The notes under the pieces are model-generated. The model made no database searches, was not told the origin of the DNA, and worked only from the letters and a program-made list of their open reading frames with translations. A stretch of DNA of 22,636 nt from a virus: the IMG/VR virus record IMGVR_UViG_3300032241_000706, positions 1 through 22,636 of that record. One strand, given 5' to 3'. Below are positions 13,425-19,639 of the stretch, in pieces (position 1 is the first letter of the stretch; each line of letters begins with the position of its first letter). A program made the position numbers and the translations under genes.

Positions 13425-13612
13425 GAAAGGATAATATCAGCTACTTCTTTGGTAATTGGAGTGCATTCTGCTACTGGTACCCACACCTTTTTTGTAAATG
13501 GTTCGCCTCTACTGTCTTTGTATGTAAATTCAACTCGAATGTTCTCAGCATTAAAGGATGCGTTATTGACTACCTGTCCTGCTGTATGGTTATACAGTAT
13601 CCACTCTCTCAT
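13418..13612 (-). CDS. Small KEVADI-tail protein, paralog 1 (64 aa)
   Basis: MREWILYNHTAGQVVNNASF begins a probably beta-rich body (RVEFTYKDSRGEPFTKKVWV), followed by a C-terminal tail CTPITKEVADIILSA. The tail is shared with the products at 13609-13830, 15329-15538 and 15541-15720. The ATG overlaps the stop of paralog 2 (ATGA). Function unknown; last gene of the sigma transcript. Confidence 0.7.
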   Translation of the reverse strand: MREWILYNHTAGQVVNNASFNAENIRVEFTYKDSRGEPFTKKVWVPVAECTPITKEVADIILSA

Positions 13613-13830
13613 AGGACACTCATCATAATGTCTGCTACCTCTTTGGGTATTAGTGTGGTCTCCTCTGTTTTCACTGTAAATACCTCATACTTGTTAAAAC
13701 TTTCAATTCTATTTACGGCTTTAGGATTTTTGGATATGGTGGCACGAATCACCAAATTTAACCCGTCATTATAGACTGTAACTATCTCGGCGGGTTTATC
13801 ATCCCATATAACCCAATCCCCCGGCTTCAT
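13609..13830 (-). CDS. Small KEVADI-tail protein, paralog 2 (73 aa)
   Basis: MKPGDWVIWDDKPAEIVTVY looks like an SH3/KOW-like opening (PGDWV, then short strands), and the tail is TTLIPKEVADIMMSVL. It is linked by ATGA to the genes on both sides. SH3-like small proteins often bind proteins or nucleic acids, but this is only a fold guess. Confidence 0.72.
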   Translation of the reverse strand: MKPGDWVIWDDKPAEIVTVYNDGLNLVIRATISKNPKAVNRIESFNKYEVFTVKTEETTLIPKEVADIMMSVL

Positions 13831-14024
13831 AGCTCTAAGTCATACCCTAATTGTCTTGCCATGTGATACGCCCAAGTTCGAAACTTCTCTCTGTTCTCGC
13901 TGGTTTGTTCGTCATGTTCATCCCAAATTGCTTGGAATTCAAATCCACCTTCCAAATTGAAAAAATCTAACCTTAAAAGGCTTCCTTCACTATCGTAAAC
14001 GTCAGTTGGTATGAGTTTTGTCAT
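13827..14024 (-). CDS. Hypothetical acidic protein, 65 aa
   Basis: MTKLIPTDVYDSEGSLLRLD, then FFNLEGGFEFQAIWDEHDEQ and a helix FRTWAYHMARQLGYDLEL. The strand-rich start and helical end suggest a small alpha/beta fold. No family recognised. Start overlaps the previous stop by one base (TAATG). Confidence 0.68.
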   Translation of the reverse strand: MTKLIPTDVYDSEGSLLRLDFFNLEGGFEFQAIWDEHDEQTSENREKFRTWAYHMARQLGYDLEL

Positions 14025-14341
14025 TACAGCTCCTTAATTTTGCTTGGTTTTTCATCCCAGTTATCGGCGGGTGTGCCATAATCTCCACGACTAGAACGCA
14101 ATCTCTCGTCATGCCTAAATCGTGGTTCAACTTCTAGCCAATGTTTAAACGCTTCCACATACTCTACATACTCATCATTAACTACATAAAGCGGGTGGTT
14201 TAAACCTGTTACATCAACTGTGTGAGAGATTTCAGAGGCGCGCACCCACTTTTTATTGCGCTTGTAAACTCTGTCCCGCGCCATAACATAGCGGTTATAT
14301 GCCCTAGTTTGCTCGGGTGTTAGTTCAATCATCTTGCTCAT
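14024..14341 (-). CDS. Hypothetical protein, 105 aa
   Basis: MSKMIELTPEQTRAYNRYVM begins an N-terminal helix rich in Arg/Lys, followed by an acidic/aromatic segment YVEYVEAFKHWLEVEPRFRH. No family recognised. It overlaps the 3' end of the sigma gene by 17 nt (an internal ATG at 14332 would shorten this), so it is likely co-expressed with sigma. Contains two GTTTAAAC sites (14143 and 14198). Confidence 0.7.
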   Translation of the reverse strand: MSKMIELTPEQTRAYNRYVMARDRVYKRNKKWVRASEISHTVDVTGLNHPLYVVNDEYVEYVEAFKHWLEVEPRFRHDERLRSSRGDYGTPADNWDEKPSKIKEL

Positions 14342-14894
14342 CTGCTACTCTTTCGGTGTTTAAATGGTCTATTGAGATCGGCTCTCTTGCCGTATAGGAC
14401 TGCAACTGCGCTAACTTGCGCTCAGTAATGTTCATAATCTTGGCTAGTTCTGCGGGCTTGGGTTTGCGCCCTAGAATTTGGGAAAGCACCCGTTCGTTGT
14501 AGTTCAGCTTTTTGAGGGCTTCAACTACATTCATTGGCAAACGGATGATATTAGATAGGTTGTCCAGTTCTCTGCGAACACCCTTTTCAATAAAAGACTT
14601 GGCATAGGTGGCAAACTTGGCATTGTTTTTAGGTTTCCACTTCTTAGCGCACATCAGCAACTGCTCGTTGCCAATACTAATAATGTCCTCAACTGGCATC
14701 TTGCCATGATTCCAGTATGTCATCTTACGCACGATATAAACGACAAAGCGCAAGTTATGAGTAACTAGGCGGTCTAATGCCTCGTCATCACCTTGCGCTA
14801 TTTTGTGAGCAAGTTCATGCTCTTGCTCTGTTGATAGGGGTTCAATCCCATATAGGGATTGTAGGTAATCTGATAGTATGTCTTGGTCGATCAT
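14325..14894 (-). CDS. Sigma-70-family factor lacking region 4
   Basis: The 189 residues show region 1.2 (ILSDYLQSLYGIEPLSTEQE, 6-25), region 2.1 (LVTHNLRFVVYIVRKM, 43-58), 2.2 (MPVEDIISIGNEQLLMCAKK, 66-85), 2.3-2.4 (FATYAKSFIEKGVRREL, 94-110) and region 3 (NIIRLPMNVVEALKKLN; KPAELAKIMNITERKLAQLQ). It stops in the region 3.2 linker (REPISIDHL), with no region 4. Region 2 binds the core enzyme and melts a -10 element; without region 4 it would read extended -10 promoters or need a partner, possibly the region 4-like product at 6372-6674. The gene sits behind its own TATAAT and an inverted repeat directly before the ATG, so autoregulation is likely. Confidence 0.9.
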   Translation of the reverse strand: MIDQDILSDYLQSLYGIEPLSTEQEHELAHKIAQGDDEALDRLVTHNLRFVVYIVRKMTYWNHGKMPVEDIISIGNEQLLMCAKKWKPKNNAKFATYAKSFIEKGVRRELDNLSNIIRLPMNVVEALKKLNYNERVLSQILGRKPKPAELAKIMNITERKLAQLQSYTAREPISIDHLNTERVADEQDD

Positions 14895-14922
14895 CGGGGT
14901 TCAATTTGTGGTTTGAACCCCG
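14895..14922. promoter_or_regulatory. Operator-like perfect inverted repeat at the sigma start codon
   Basis: CGGGGTTCAA (14895-14904) and TTGAACCCCG (14913-14922) flank an 8-nt spacer. The repeat fills the gap between the -10 box and the ATG exactly, and no separate Shine-Dalgarno is visible. It could be a repressor operator over the transcription start, or a hairpin at the mRNA 5' end that limits sigma translation. Confidence 0.75.
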
Positions 14923-14928
14923 ATTATA
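14923..14928 (-). promoter_or_regulatory. -10 box (TATAAT) of the sigma gene
   Basis: A perfect TATAAT on the minus strand lies 28 nt before the ATG. At 17-nt spacing upstream I see no good -35 hexamer, so activation may rely on another factor. It lies just after the stop of the small GTG-started membrane gene. Confidence 0.6.
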
Positions 14929-14942
14929 CCACATTGTGAAAT

Positions 14943-15080
14943 CTATGCCCTATTATGGTGCTTAAATAGGTTGTATAGATATAAAAGTAATAAAAGCCAC
15001 CATGCTTTACACAATAGCCACCATAAACTACTAAAAAGCAAAACTGGTAGGTATAAAAACCCAGTTAATATTTCACTCAC
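14943..15080 (-). CDS. Small Trp/Leu-rich membrane protein, 45 aa, GTG start
   Basis: A GTG at 15080, overlapping the ATGTGA end of the upstream gene, opens 45 codons ending in TAG. The product reads MSEILTGFLYLPVLLFSSLW, then WLLCKAWWLLLLLYLYNLFK and ends HHNRA, so almost the whole chain is hydrophobic: one long or two short transmembrane segments and a basic end. The overlap and composition support it. Function unknown. Confidence 0.5.
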   Translation of the reverse strand: MSEILTGFLYLPVLLFSSLWWLLCKAWWLLLLLYLYNLFKHHNRA

Positions 15081-15223
15081 ATTATCGCCTCTCCAAGTAG
15101 TTTAAACACATCCAGAAATGTTAATTTCTTGATCCTCTTTCGTTTCGGTTCTTGCCATACAACTGCGCCGAAATCGTCATACTTAGTTTTCGTCGCTGCC
15201 GATAAATGTTTCGTCGCTGCCAT
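15077..15223 (-). CDS. Hypothetical basic protein, 48 aa
   Basis: ATG at 15223 lies within the 3' end of the preceding small gene (41-nt overlap). Product MAATKHLSAATKTKYDDFGA, then VVWQEPKRKRIKKLTFLDVF and KLLGEAIM. A tandem-like AATKxLSAATK occurs at the N-terminus. A GTTTAAAC site (15100) encodes V-F-K here. No family recognised. Confidence 0.5.
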   Translation of the reverse strand: MAATKHLSAATKTKYDDFGAVVWQEPKRKRIKKLTFLDVFKLLGEAIM

Positions 15224-15332
15224 CTAAACTTAACTCCTCCATAATTTTAAGTTTATACATATGGCACTTAGTATCCTCATACTCCTCATCAAAATTATCC
15301 ATGTTTTCGTCTTTAAAATAATCCCTATTCAT
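15183..15332 (-). CDS. Hypothetical acidic protein, 49 aa
   Basis: ATG at 15332 overlaps the stop of the KEVADI paralog upstream (ATGA). MNRDYFKDENMDNFDEEYED is strongly acidic, followed by TKCHMYKLKIMEELSLDGSD and ETFIGSDEN. No family recognised; highly acidic short phage proteins can be DNA mimics, but nothing specific shows that here. Confidence 0.55.
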   Translation of the reverse strand: MNRDYFKDENMDNFDEEYEDTKCHMYKLKIMEELSLDGSDETFIGSDEN

Positions 15333-15538
15333 GTTTTTAAACTCCTTACAATGTCAGCTACTTCTTTGGTTATGCGAGTGATTTTATTACTGTGTGCTAA
15401 ACCTGTATAAACACCTCCTTCTTTAGATAGCCATGTAACCTCAAAACTGCGTGGTGGAAACTCATCAAAATTTATCCAATCAGGTAGAGATGTAACCCCC
15501 ACCATCCCCCGTTCATTCATAATGTATGTTTTCGTCAT
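15329..15538 (-). CDS. Small KEVADI-tail protein, paralog 3 (69 aa)
   Basis: MTKTYIMNERGMVGVTSLPD, then FDEFPPRSFEVTWLSKEGGV and the tail ITRITKEVADIVRSLKT. Strand-rich body plus the shared helical tail. The start follows a GTTTAAAC junction directly (GGAGTGTTTAAACATG), which also ends the gene before it. Function unknown. Confidence 0.7.
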   Translation of the reverse strand: MTKTYIMNERGMVGVTSLPDWINFDEFPPRSFEVTWLSKEGGVYTGLAHSNKITRITKEVADIVRSLKT

Positions 15539-15540
15539 GT

Positions 15541-15720
15541 TTAAACACTCCTCATTATATCAGCTACTTCTTTAGATATCACCTTTACCTCATTGGTTGG
15601 GACAATCAATCTTCGCATAATGCCTACCCCACCATCGACATTGACTTGGCAATACATCCCACCAATCTGCCATAACTGCCCGACTTCGTTATTGGTCATA
15701 ACCCAATCGTTAATGTTCAT
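15541..15720 (-). CDS. Small KEVADI-tail protein, paralog 4 (59 aa)
   Basis: ATG at 15720 overlaps the end of the 273-codon gene (ATGA). The product MNINDWVMTNNEVGQLWQIG has the same DWV-type opening as paralog 2, and ends VKVISKEVADIMRSV with the TAA inside GTTTAAAC. Arranged back-to-back with paralog 3, suggesting tandem duplication. Confidence 0.68.
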   Translation of the reverse strand: MNINDWVMTNNEVGQLWQIGGMYCQVNVDGGVGIMRRLIVPTNEVKVISKEVADIMRSV

Positions 15721-16538
15721 GTCATCACCCAGTATGCGGTTTTGTTTTCTTTGCGCCCTACATCCTCAATAAACTGCTTCTCATCGGAGATATCTAACAC
15801 AAACATTTTACCTCGAATTTGCTCGGGTAGGTCGTTTAAACTAGCTACTCGCTTTGATACATTTTCACCCCTAGTGATAAACTCCACACAATTTGGTTTC
15901 AGCCATACAAAATAGTATTGCGGATCGTAATTAGAATACTTATCAATGTTGGCTCGGTTCTCATACAAATACTCCATCGCATTTTTAAACTTCGGACTGC
16001 GTGGTTCATAGCCGATACTTTTAAGGTGAATCATATCTTCATACGCTACTTTAAAAGCATCATCTGTTTTGCGGTTTACTTCCCAACTCCATTTAGTGCG
16101 AATTGAGTTTATGTTCTGTTCAAAATCTCGTTTGCACCCATCCATTACTTGTAGGATGTTTAGTGGCTTTAATGTTTTCTTAGCAATATTGATAATGTTT
16201 TTTGCGTGTTTAGATTCCTTTGTTTCACCCTCTCCCCTACCATATCGCCTCCTACCATCGGGGATGTTGCGATTAGTAATGAAGTATTTGTCGTTGTATC
16301 TGTCAATACCCAACACACCAATGCGGTTGTTTGGATCATCTTCAAAGTAAACATCAAGGGATTGTGTAACACCAACTGGCTTACATTCCTCGGGTATGTT
16401 GTATGTATATAATTCACCCTGTTTAAACTGCACCTCGGGGATTGCTTTTTGTATATCGTTTGCTATTGCTATGAGTTTGGCATCTACCCACTTGCAATCA
16501 GCAAAGGGTTCGTATTTTCGTGTTAATTCGGTTGTCAT
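15717..16538 (-). CDS. Hypothetical protein, 273 aa
   Basis: The ATG at 16538 has AAGGAG at good spacing; a longer frame from 16589 would begin inside the preceding gene. Sequence: MTTELTRKYEPFADCKWVDA, a middle with charged GRRRYGRGEGETKESKHAKN, then a helical region and VASLNDLPEQIRGKMFVLDI near the end. No catalytic motif recognised. It follows the 322-codon gene and the VWA gene on one transcript, so it may be part of the MoxR/VWA group. Two GTTTAAAC sites lie inside, in different frames. Confidence 0.7.
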   Translation of the reverse strand: MTTELTRKYEPFADCKWVDAKLIAIANDIQKAIPEVQFKQGELYTYNIPEECKPVGVTQSLDVYFEDDPNNRIGVLGIDRYNDKYFITNRNIPDGRRRYGRGEGETKESKHAKNIINIAKKTLKPLNILQVMDGCKRDFEQNINSIRTKWSWEVNRKTDDAFKVAYEDMIHLKSIGYEPRSPKFKNAMEYLYENRANIDKYSNYDPQYYFVWLKPNCVEFITRGENVSKRVASLNDLPEQIRGKMFVLDISDEKQFIEDVGRKENKTAYWVMT

Positions 16539-16548
16539 TGTGTTCTCC

Positions 16549-17517
16549 TTAAAACCAAGATTTGAAACGATCTTTACATGGCTCGCCAAGTGGCACTTCG
16601 ACTGCTTTCAATGGCTTGACCAGTTTGTATAAATCTTTGTAAAGATAGTGTTTGAGTTTGTCTTTGCGGTAGATTGTTTTCCTATCCTCAATCCGATAAG
16701 ACCCGCACCAATCGTGTGCTTCGATGCGCTTCTTATAATACTCAGCCATTTTGAACCAATGCTCGGGTGCTTCGCCATCATCTTGTTTAAACACCTTGTC
16801 TTTAGCTATGTCTTGGGTTGCTTCGGCTAATACATTCTGCCACCATCCAATGTATTGTGGCTCTACCATATCCACCATGACATTTAAGTAATCGAGTAAT
16901 GGCTTGGCAGTGTTGCGCCATTCTTTAGTTTTCTCTCTATCTAATAGGTGGATTACCTCACGATGGACTACCATTGGTTTCCAATACTTTTCACCAACTC
17001 TGCGGGTAAATGTCGTATCTCCCTTTTCTACTGTGTAATATAGATACCCTTGCTCCGTATCTAAACGAACATACTTTGCCGACTTGTAGTTCACCATGTT
17101 TAAACCGATTGGTAAATTGAAATCGTAAAAGTAAAAGACGGATGGACTACTAAATGCTCGGGGGTATAAATTCTTTTCCTCTTTCCAATTCGTGCGGGGT
17201 GTATGCACGACAACTGTTTCCATATCCCCTACTAAATGGAATGAGATTGCCTTAGTGTGTTGTCTATCGGGTTGGTGTATCTCTGACCATCTCCACGCAT
17301 CAAAGGTGAGATAGTATTCATTGTCATTAACTTTGACAATCCTCTCATGGCTTCTACCCCGTTCACCATTGGGTCGTATATCAAGGTGTTTGCGTTTCTT
17401 ACCTTGAATTGGCTTGGTGTTCTCATAGCGTTCCTTAATTTTGTCGAATGTATATCTTCCTCCGTTATCCCGTTGGACTTCGTAAGGTGTGCGAATGTTG
17501 TAATGTCCAAAACTCAT
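16549..17517 (-). CDS. Hypothetical protein, 322 aa
   Basis: MSFGHYNIRTPYEVQRDNGG opens a protein rich in Tyr, Trp and Lys/Arg, with RIVKVNDNEYYLTFDAWRWS early, KPMVVHREVIHLLDREKTKE in the middle and basic YRKDKLKHYLYKDLYKLVKP near the end. Not recognised. It starts immediately after the VWA stop codon, with GAGGAGAG upstream, so expression is coupled to the HEXXH/VWA protein. Two GTTTAAAC sites fall within it, encoding V-F-K and G-L-N in different frames. Confidence 0.72.
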   Translation of the reverse strand: MSFGHYNIRTPYEVQRDNGGRYTFDKIKERYENTKPIQGKKRKHLDIRPNGERGRSHERIVKVNDNEYYLTFDAWRWSEIHQPDRQHTKAISFHLVGDMETVVVHTPRTNWKEEKNLYPRAFSSPSVFYFYDFNLPIGLNMVNYKSAKYVRLDTEQGYLYYTVEKGDTTFTRRVGEKYWKPMVVHREVIHLLDREKTKEWRNTAKPLLDYLNVMVDMVEPQYIGWWQNVLAEATQDIAKDKVFKQDDGEAPEHWFKMAEYYKKRIEAHDWCGSYRIEDRKTIYRKDKLKHYLYKDLYKLVKPLKAVEVPLGEPCKDRFKSWF

Positions 17518-18696
17518 TTATCTCTCCTCATCAATATGAATGGTTACTCCGTTGGGTGCGTTGGTTTGGCGGTTATCCACAATGCACCATAAAACGGGAC
17601 TGTTCCAATTCCCGCCCCAATCGTTTCCTACATAGCCATCTGTGAGCACAATGGAGCACATTGGTTGTATGTTGTGCTTGGTCATGTATTTGGTAATGCA
17701 AGATGGACTTGTGCCTCCACCCCCTTTCGGTTGGGTTGATGCCCTCATCTTATCTGCTTCACCTGAACCATAAACCTCATGCCCCGCTACTTTACTGTCC
17801 CAGTAAATCAAATCCACTTGCTCGGGTGATACATTCTCCATAATGCTACTCACCTCAGATAAAAACCGATTGAGAATTGCACCTTGAATACTGCCTGATG
17901 TATCAATGGCTACTACCATGCGCCCTACTGATTCGCTGATAGTAGAGGGCATATAAATGTCATGTTGTAACCATCTGCGGTTTGGTTTGCGCCATGTTGA
18001 ATCGTCTTTGCCTTTGCATACATCCGATACAAATTCACGGAGAGCATCTTTCCAATTCACCTTTGCTGACATCAAATCATCAAACGATCTGTTTAAACTA
18101 CCTCCCACTTTACCCGCTAAGATTGCACCTTGACGAATGGCTTGGTCAATCTCTTTGGCTAAATCATCAATCTCCTCTTGGGTCATGTCCTCTGCGCCAT
18201 CCCAATCGTGCTCATCAAATCCAGTTTGACCTGAACCTCCACCTATACCCGAACCTCCCTCATCATCAGGTAAAAGGGCAAACACTTGCCCGCTATCCAT
18301 GCCCTTAAACTTCGGGTCATATAGCCCGCCTTTGGGTAGGGTAATGAACTTGTTTGATCTTTCGCACTCCTCAATGATCTCTGCGTTAATTACATAATCA
18401 CAGGCACGATTGGCTTTGTCGTGGTTGATTTTGGATAGGTGCTTCCATGTTAGTAAGTGCCTATACATTTTGTGTTTTGCTTCATGGATAATCACACCTC
18501 GCAAATCGGTGTCGTTTAAACTCTCTACAAACTTGCGCCCGTAGTGAACATTTTTACCATTGGTTAATGCGGTTAAAATGTTGTCCTTTACTTTGACATC
18601 GCCAATCATCAAGATGCCTGAATAGGCTACAAAATACGGGGACTTCATTAAATCAATATGCGCCCGTTCAATGCGTTGCTCTGCGGTTAGTGCCAT
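17518..18696 (-). CDS. HEXXH metallopeptidase-like plus VWA-domain protein (DUF2201-like)
   Basis: In the 392 residues an N-terminal metallopeptidase-like domain has GVIIHEAKHKMYRHLLTW (68-85, HEAKH 71-75) and ANRACDYVINAEI (95-107). A Gly/Asp/Glu-rich linker covers 144-175. The C-terminal VWA domain has MVVAIDTSGSI (260-270, MIDAS DTSGS), GGGGTSPS (325-332) and LTDGYVG (351-357), completing a metal-ion-dependent adhesion site. This is the VWA-like/putative metallopeptidase family that normally pairs with a MoxR AAA+ ATPase, here 1 kb upstream. Such pairs act as chaperone or remodelling machines; the phage target is unknown. Its ATG directly follows a GTTTAAAC junction with GGGGAGAA before it. 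Confidence 0.88.
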   Translation of the reverse strand: MALTAEQRIERAHIDLMKSPYFVAYSGILMIGDVKVKDNILTALTNGKNVHYGRKFVESLNDTDLRGVIIHEAKHKMYRHLLTWKHLSKINHDKANRACDYVINAEIIEECERSNKFITLPKGGLYDPKFKGMDSGQVFALLPDDEGGSGIGGGSGQTGFDEHDWDGAEDMTQEEIDDLAKEIDQAIRQGAILAGKVGGSLNRSFDDLMSAKVNWKDALREFVSDVCKGKDDSTWRKPNRRWLQHDIYMPSTISESVGRMVVAIDTSGSIQGAILNRFLSEVSSIMENVSPEQVDLIYWDSKVAGHEVYGSGEADKMRASTQPKGGGGTSPSCITKYMTKHNIQPMCSIVLTDGYVGNDWGGNWNSPVLWCIVDNRQTNAPNGVTIHIDEER

Positions 18697-18698
18697 GT

Positions 18699-18875
18699 TT
18701 AAACTTCTCCCCTTTGAAAGAGTTTGATTGCGTGTAGTGGGTCGGTAGCCATCATGGTAATTGTTTTAGGTTGCCATGTTGAATCTACCAACTTCTCAAA
18801 ACTAACTTCGTGCTTAACATATTCGTCAATGCTGACCATATCAATGCACCTTGCCATTATGTTTTTTGTTTCCAT
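18699..18875 (-). CDS. Hypothetical protein, 58 aa
   Basis: ATG at 18875 comes 3 nt after the preceding stop. Product METKNIMARCIDMVSIDEYV, then KHEVSFEKLVDSTWQPKTIT and MMATDPLHAIKLFQRGEV, with its TAA inside a GTTTAAAC junction that also carries the VWA gene start. No family recognised; mixed alpha/beta. Confidence 0.62.
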   Translation of the reverse strand: METKNIMARCIDMVSIDEYVKHEVSFEKLVDSTWQPKTITMMATDPLHAIKLFQRGEV

Positions 18876-18878
18876 GAT

Positions 18879-19031
18879 TTATTCCTCATCATCTTGGGTT
18901 AGTCGTTCTGCCATACCACGAATAAAATCTTCGGGTAAATACCTCATAAGTAAATCTACAAGGTAGGCGGTTTCAGAATCATAAAAATATCCAACAACTG
19001 CTTCCCTTTGTCGGTCAGTTAATCTCAACAT
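18879..19031 (-). CDS. Hypothetical protein, 50 aa
   Basis: ATG at 19031 overlaps the upstream gene by 17 nt. Product MLRLTDRQREAVVGYFYDSE, then TAYLVDLLMRYLPEDFIRGM and an acidic tail. Predicted to be all-helical. No family recognised. Confidence 0.6.
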   Translation of the reverse strand: MLRLTDRQREAVVGYFYDSETAYLVDLLMRYLPEDFIRGMAERLTQDDEE

Positions 19032-19248
19032 AGTTTTCCTCATAGGTTAGATATTGTTTAAACACTTTAGGCTTTTGACCGAATACATAAAACAATGGAT
19101 TAGTTTCCTTTATGATCTCCCGCTTTTCTGCGGGGGTCGTAGCTAACTTCATGCGTTCAAAAATAGATTGCATACGGGCTTCCTCAATCTTACTGCTCGC
19201 CCGCTTTTTAAGACTATATGGATAGTGTTTGATCATGTCGGTTCGCAT
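19015..19248 (-). CDS. Hypothetical basic protein, 77 aa
   Basis: MRTDMIKHYPYSLKKRASSK begins a helical, basic protein, with EARMQSIFERMKLATTPAEK and a C-terminal NPLFYVFGQKPKVFKQYL stretch. Start at 19248 has GGGGAT upstream; the alternative ATG at 19236 would give an ATGA overlap with the gene before. Contains GTTTAAAC (19056). No family recognised. Confidence 0.65.
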   Translation of the reverse strand: MRTDMIKHYPYSLKKRASSKIEEARMQSIFERMKLATTPAEKREIIKETNPLFYVFGQKPKVFKQYLTYEENYVEIN

Positions 19249-19430
19249 TGTTTTATCCCCACTTTATCGCCATTCTTATAAATCTCTGCTTTCCCATCGG
19301 CTACAAGCATTAGCCCTACTTGGAAAAGTAACAGGGTTCTATGCGCCCGAGTAGCAATATGTTTAAACACTATGGCTAAGACTGTGGCAATCGTAGCCCA
19401 TGCCATTAAAAACAATTCACTTGTTTGCAT
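19233..19430 (-). CDS. Small single-pass membrane protein, 65 aa
   Basis: MQTSELFLMAWATIATVLAI followed by VFKHIATRAHRTLLLFQVGL: one clear transmembrane helix (about 6-22) and a second hydrophobic stretch (33-43), then a soluble tail. The start lies 1 nt after a GTTTAAAC junction with GAGGAG ahead. Function unknown. Confidence 0.67.
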   Translation of the reverse strand: MQTSELFLMAWATIATVLAIVFKHIATRAHRTLLLFQVGLMLVADGKAEIYKNGDKVGIKQCEPT

Positions 19431-19433
19431 TGT

Positions 19434-19634
19434 TTAAACCTCCTCACTAAAATTGTAATCGTCAGGGTCGCAACTGCGTAGGTCGTTCAACTCGTCTAAA
19501 TATTGCTCAATCTGTTCTCTTAAATACTCGGGCAAATCGTTGGATAAATCCTCCCTTTTGCCATCGTTCCAAGTAATAATGATTTTGCAATCAGTAATAG
19601 CTAGGTCAAATTTACTGTGTGGGTCAAGTATCAT
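19434..19634 (-). CDS. Hypothetical acidic protein, 66 aa
   Basis: The ATG at 19634, 3 nt after the GTTTAAAC junction with GGGAG upstream, is preferred; a longer frame to 19682 lies within the MoxR gene. Product MILDPHSKFDLAITDCKIII, then WNDGKREDLSNDLPEYLREQ and an acidic tail ending FSEEV, with TAA inside the next junction. No family recognised. Confidence 0.68.
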   Translation of the reverse strand: MILDPHSKFDLAITDCKIIITWNDGKREDLSNDLPEYLREQIEQYLDELNDLRSCDPDDYNFSEEV

Positions 19635-19639
19635 AGTGT

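Noticed and set aside
14895-14922. tRNA fragment, because GGGGTTCAA resembles a T-arm
   Set aside because: No acceptor or anticodon stem can be drawn; a symmetric inverted repeat explains the sequence.
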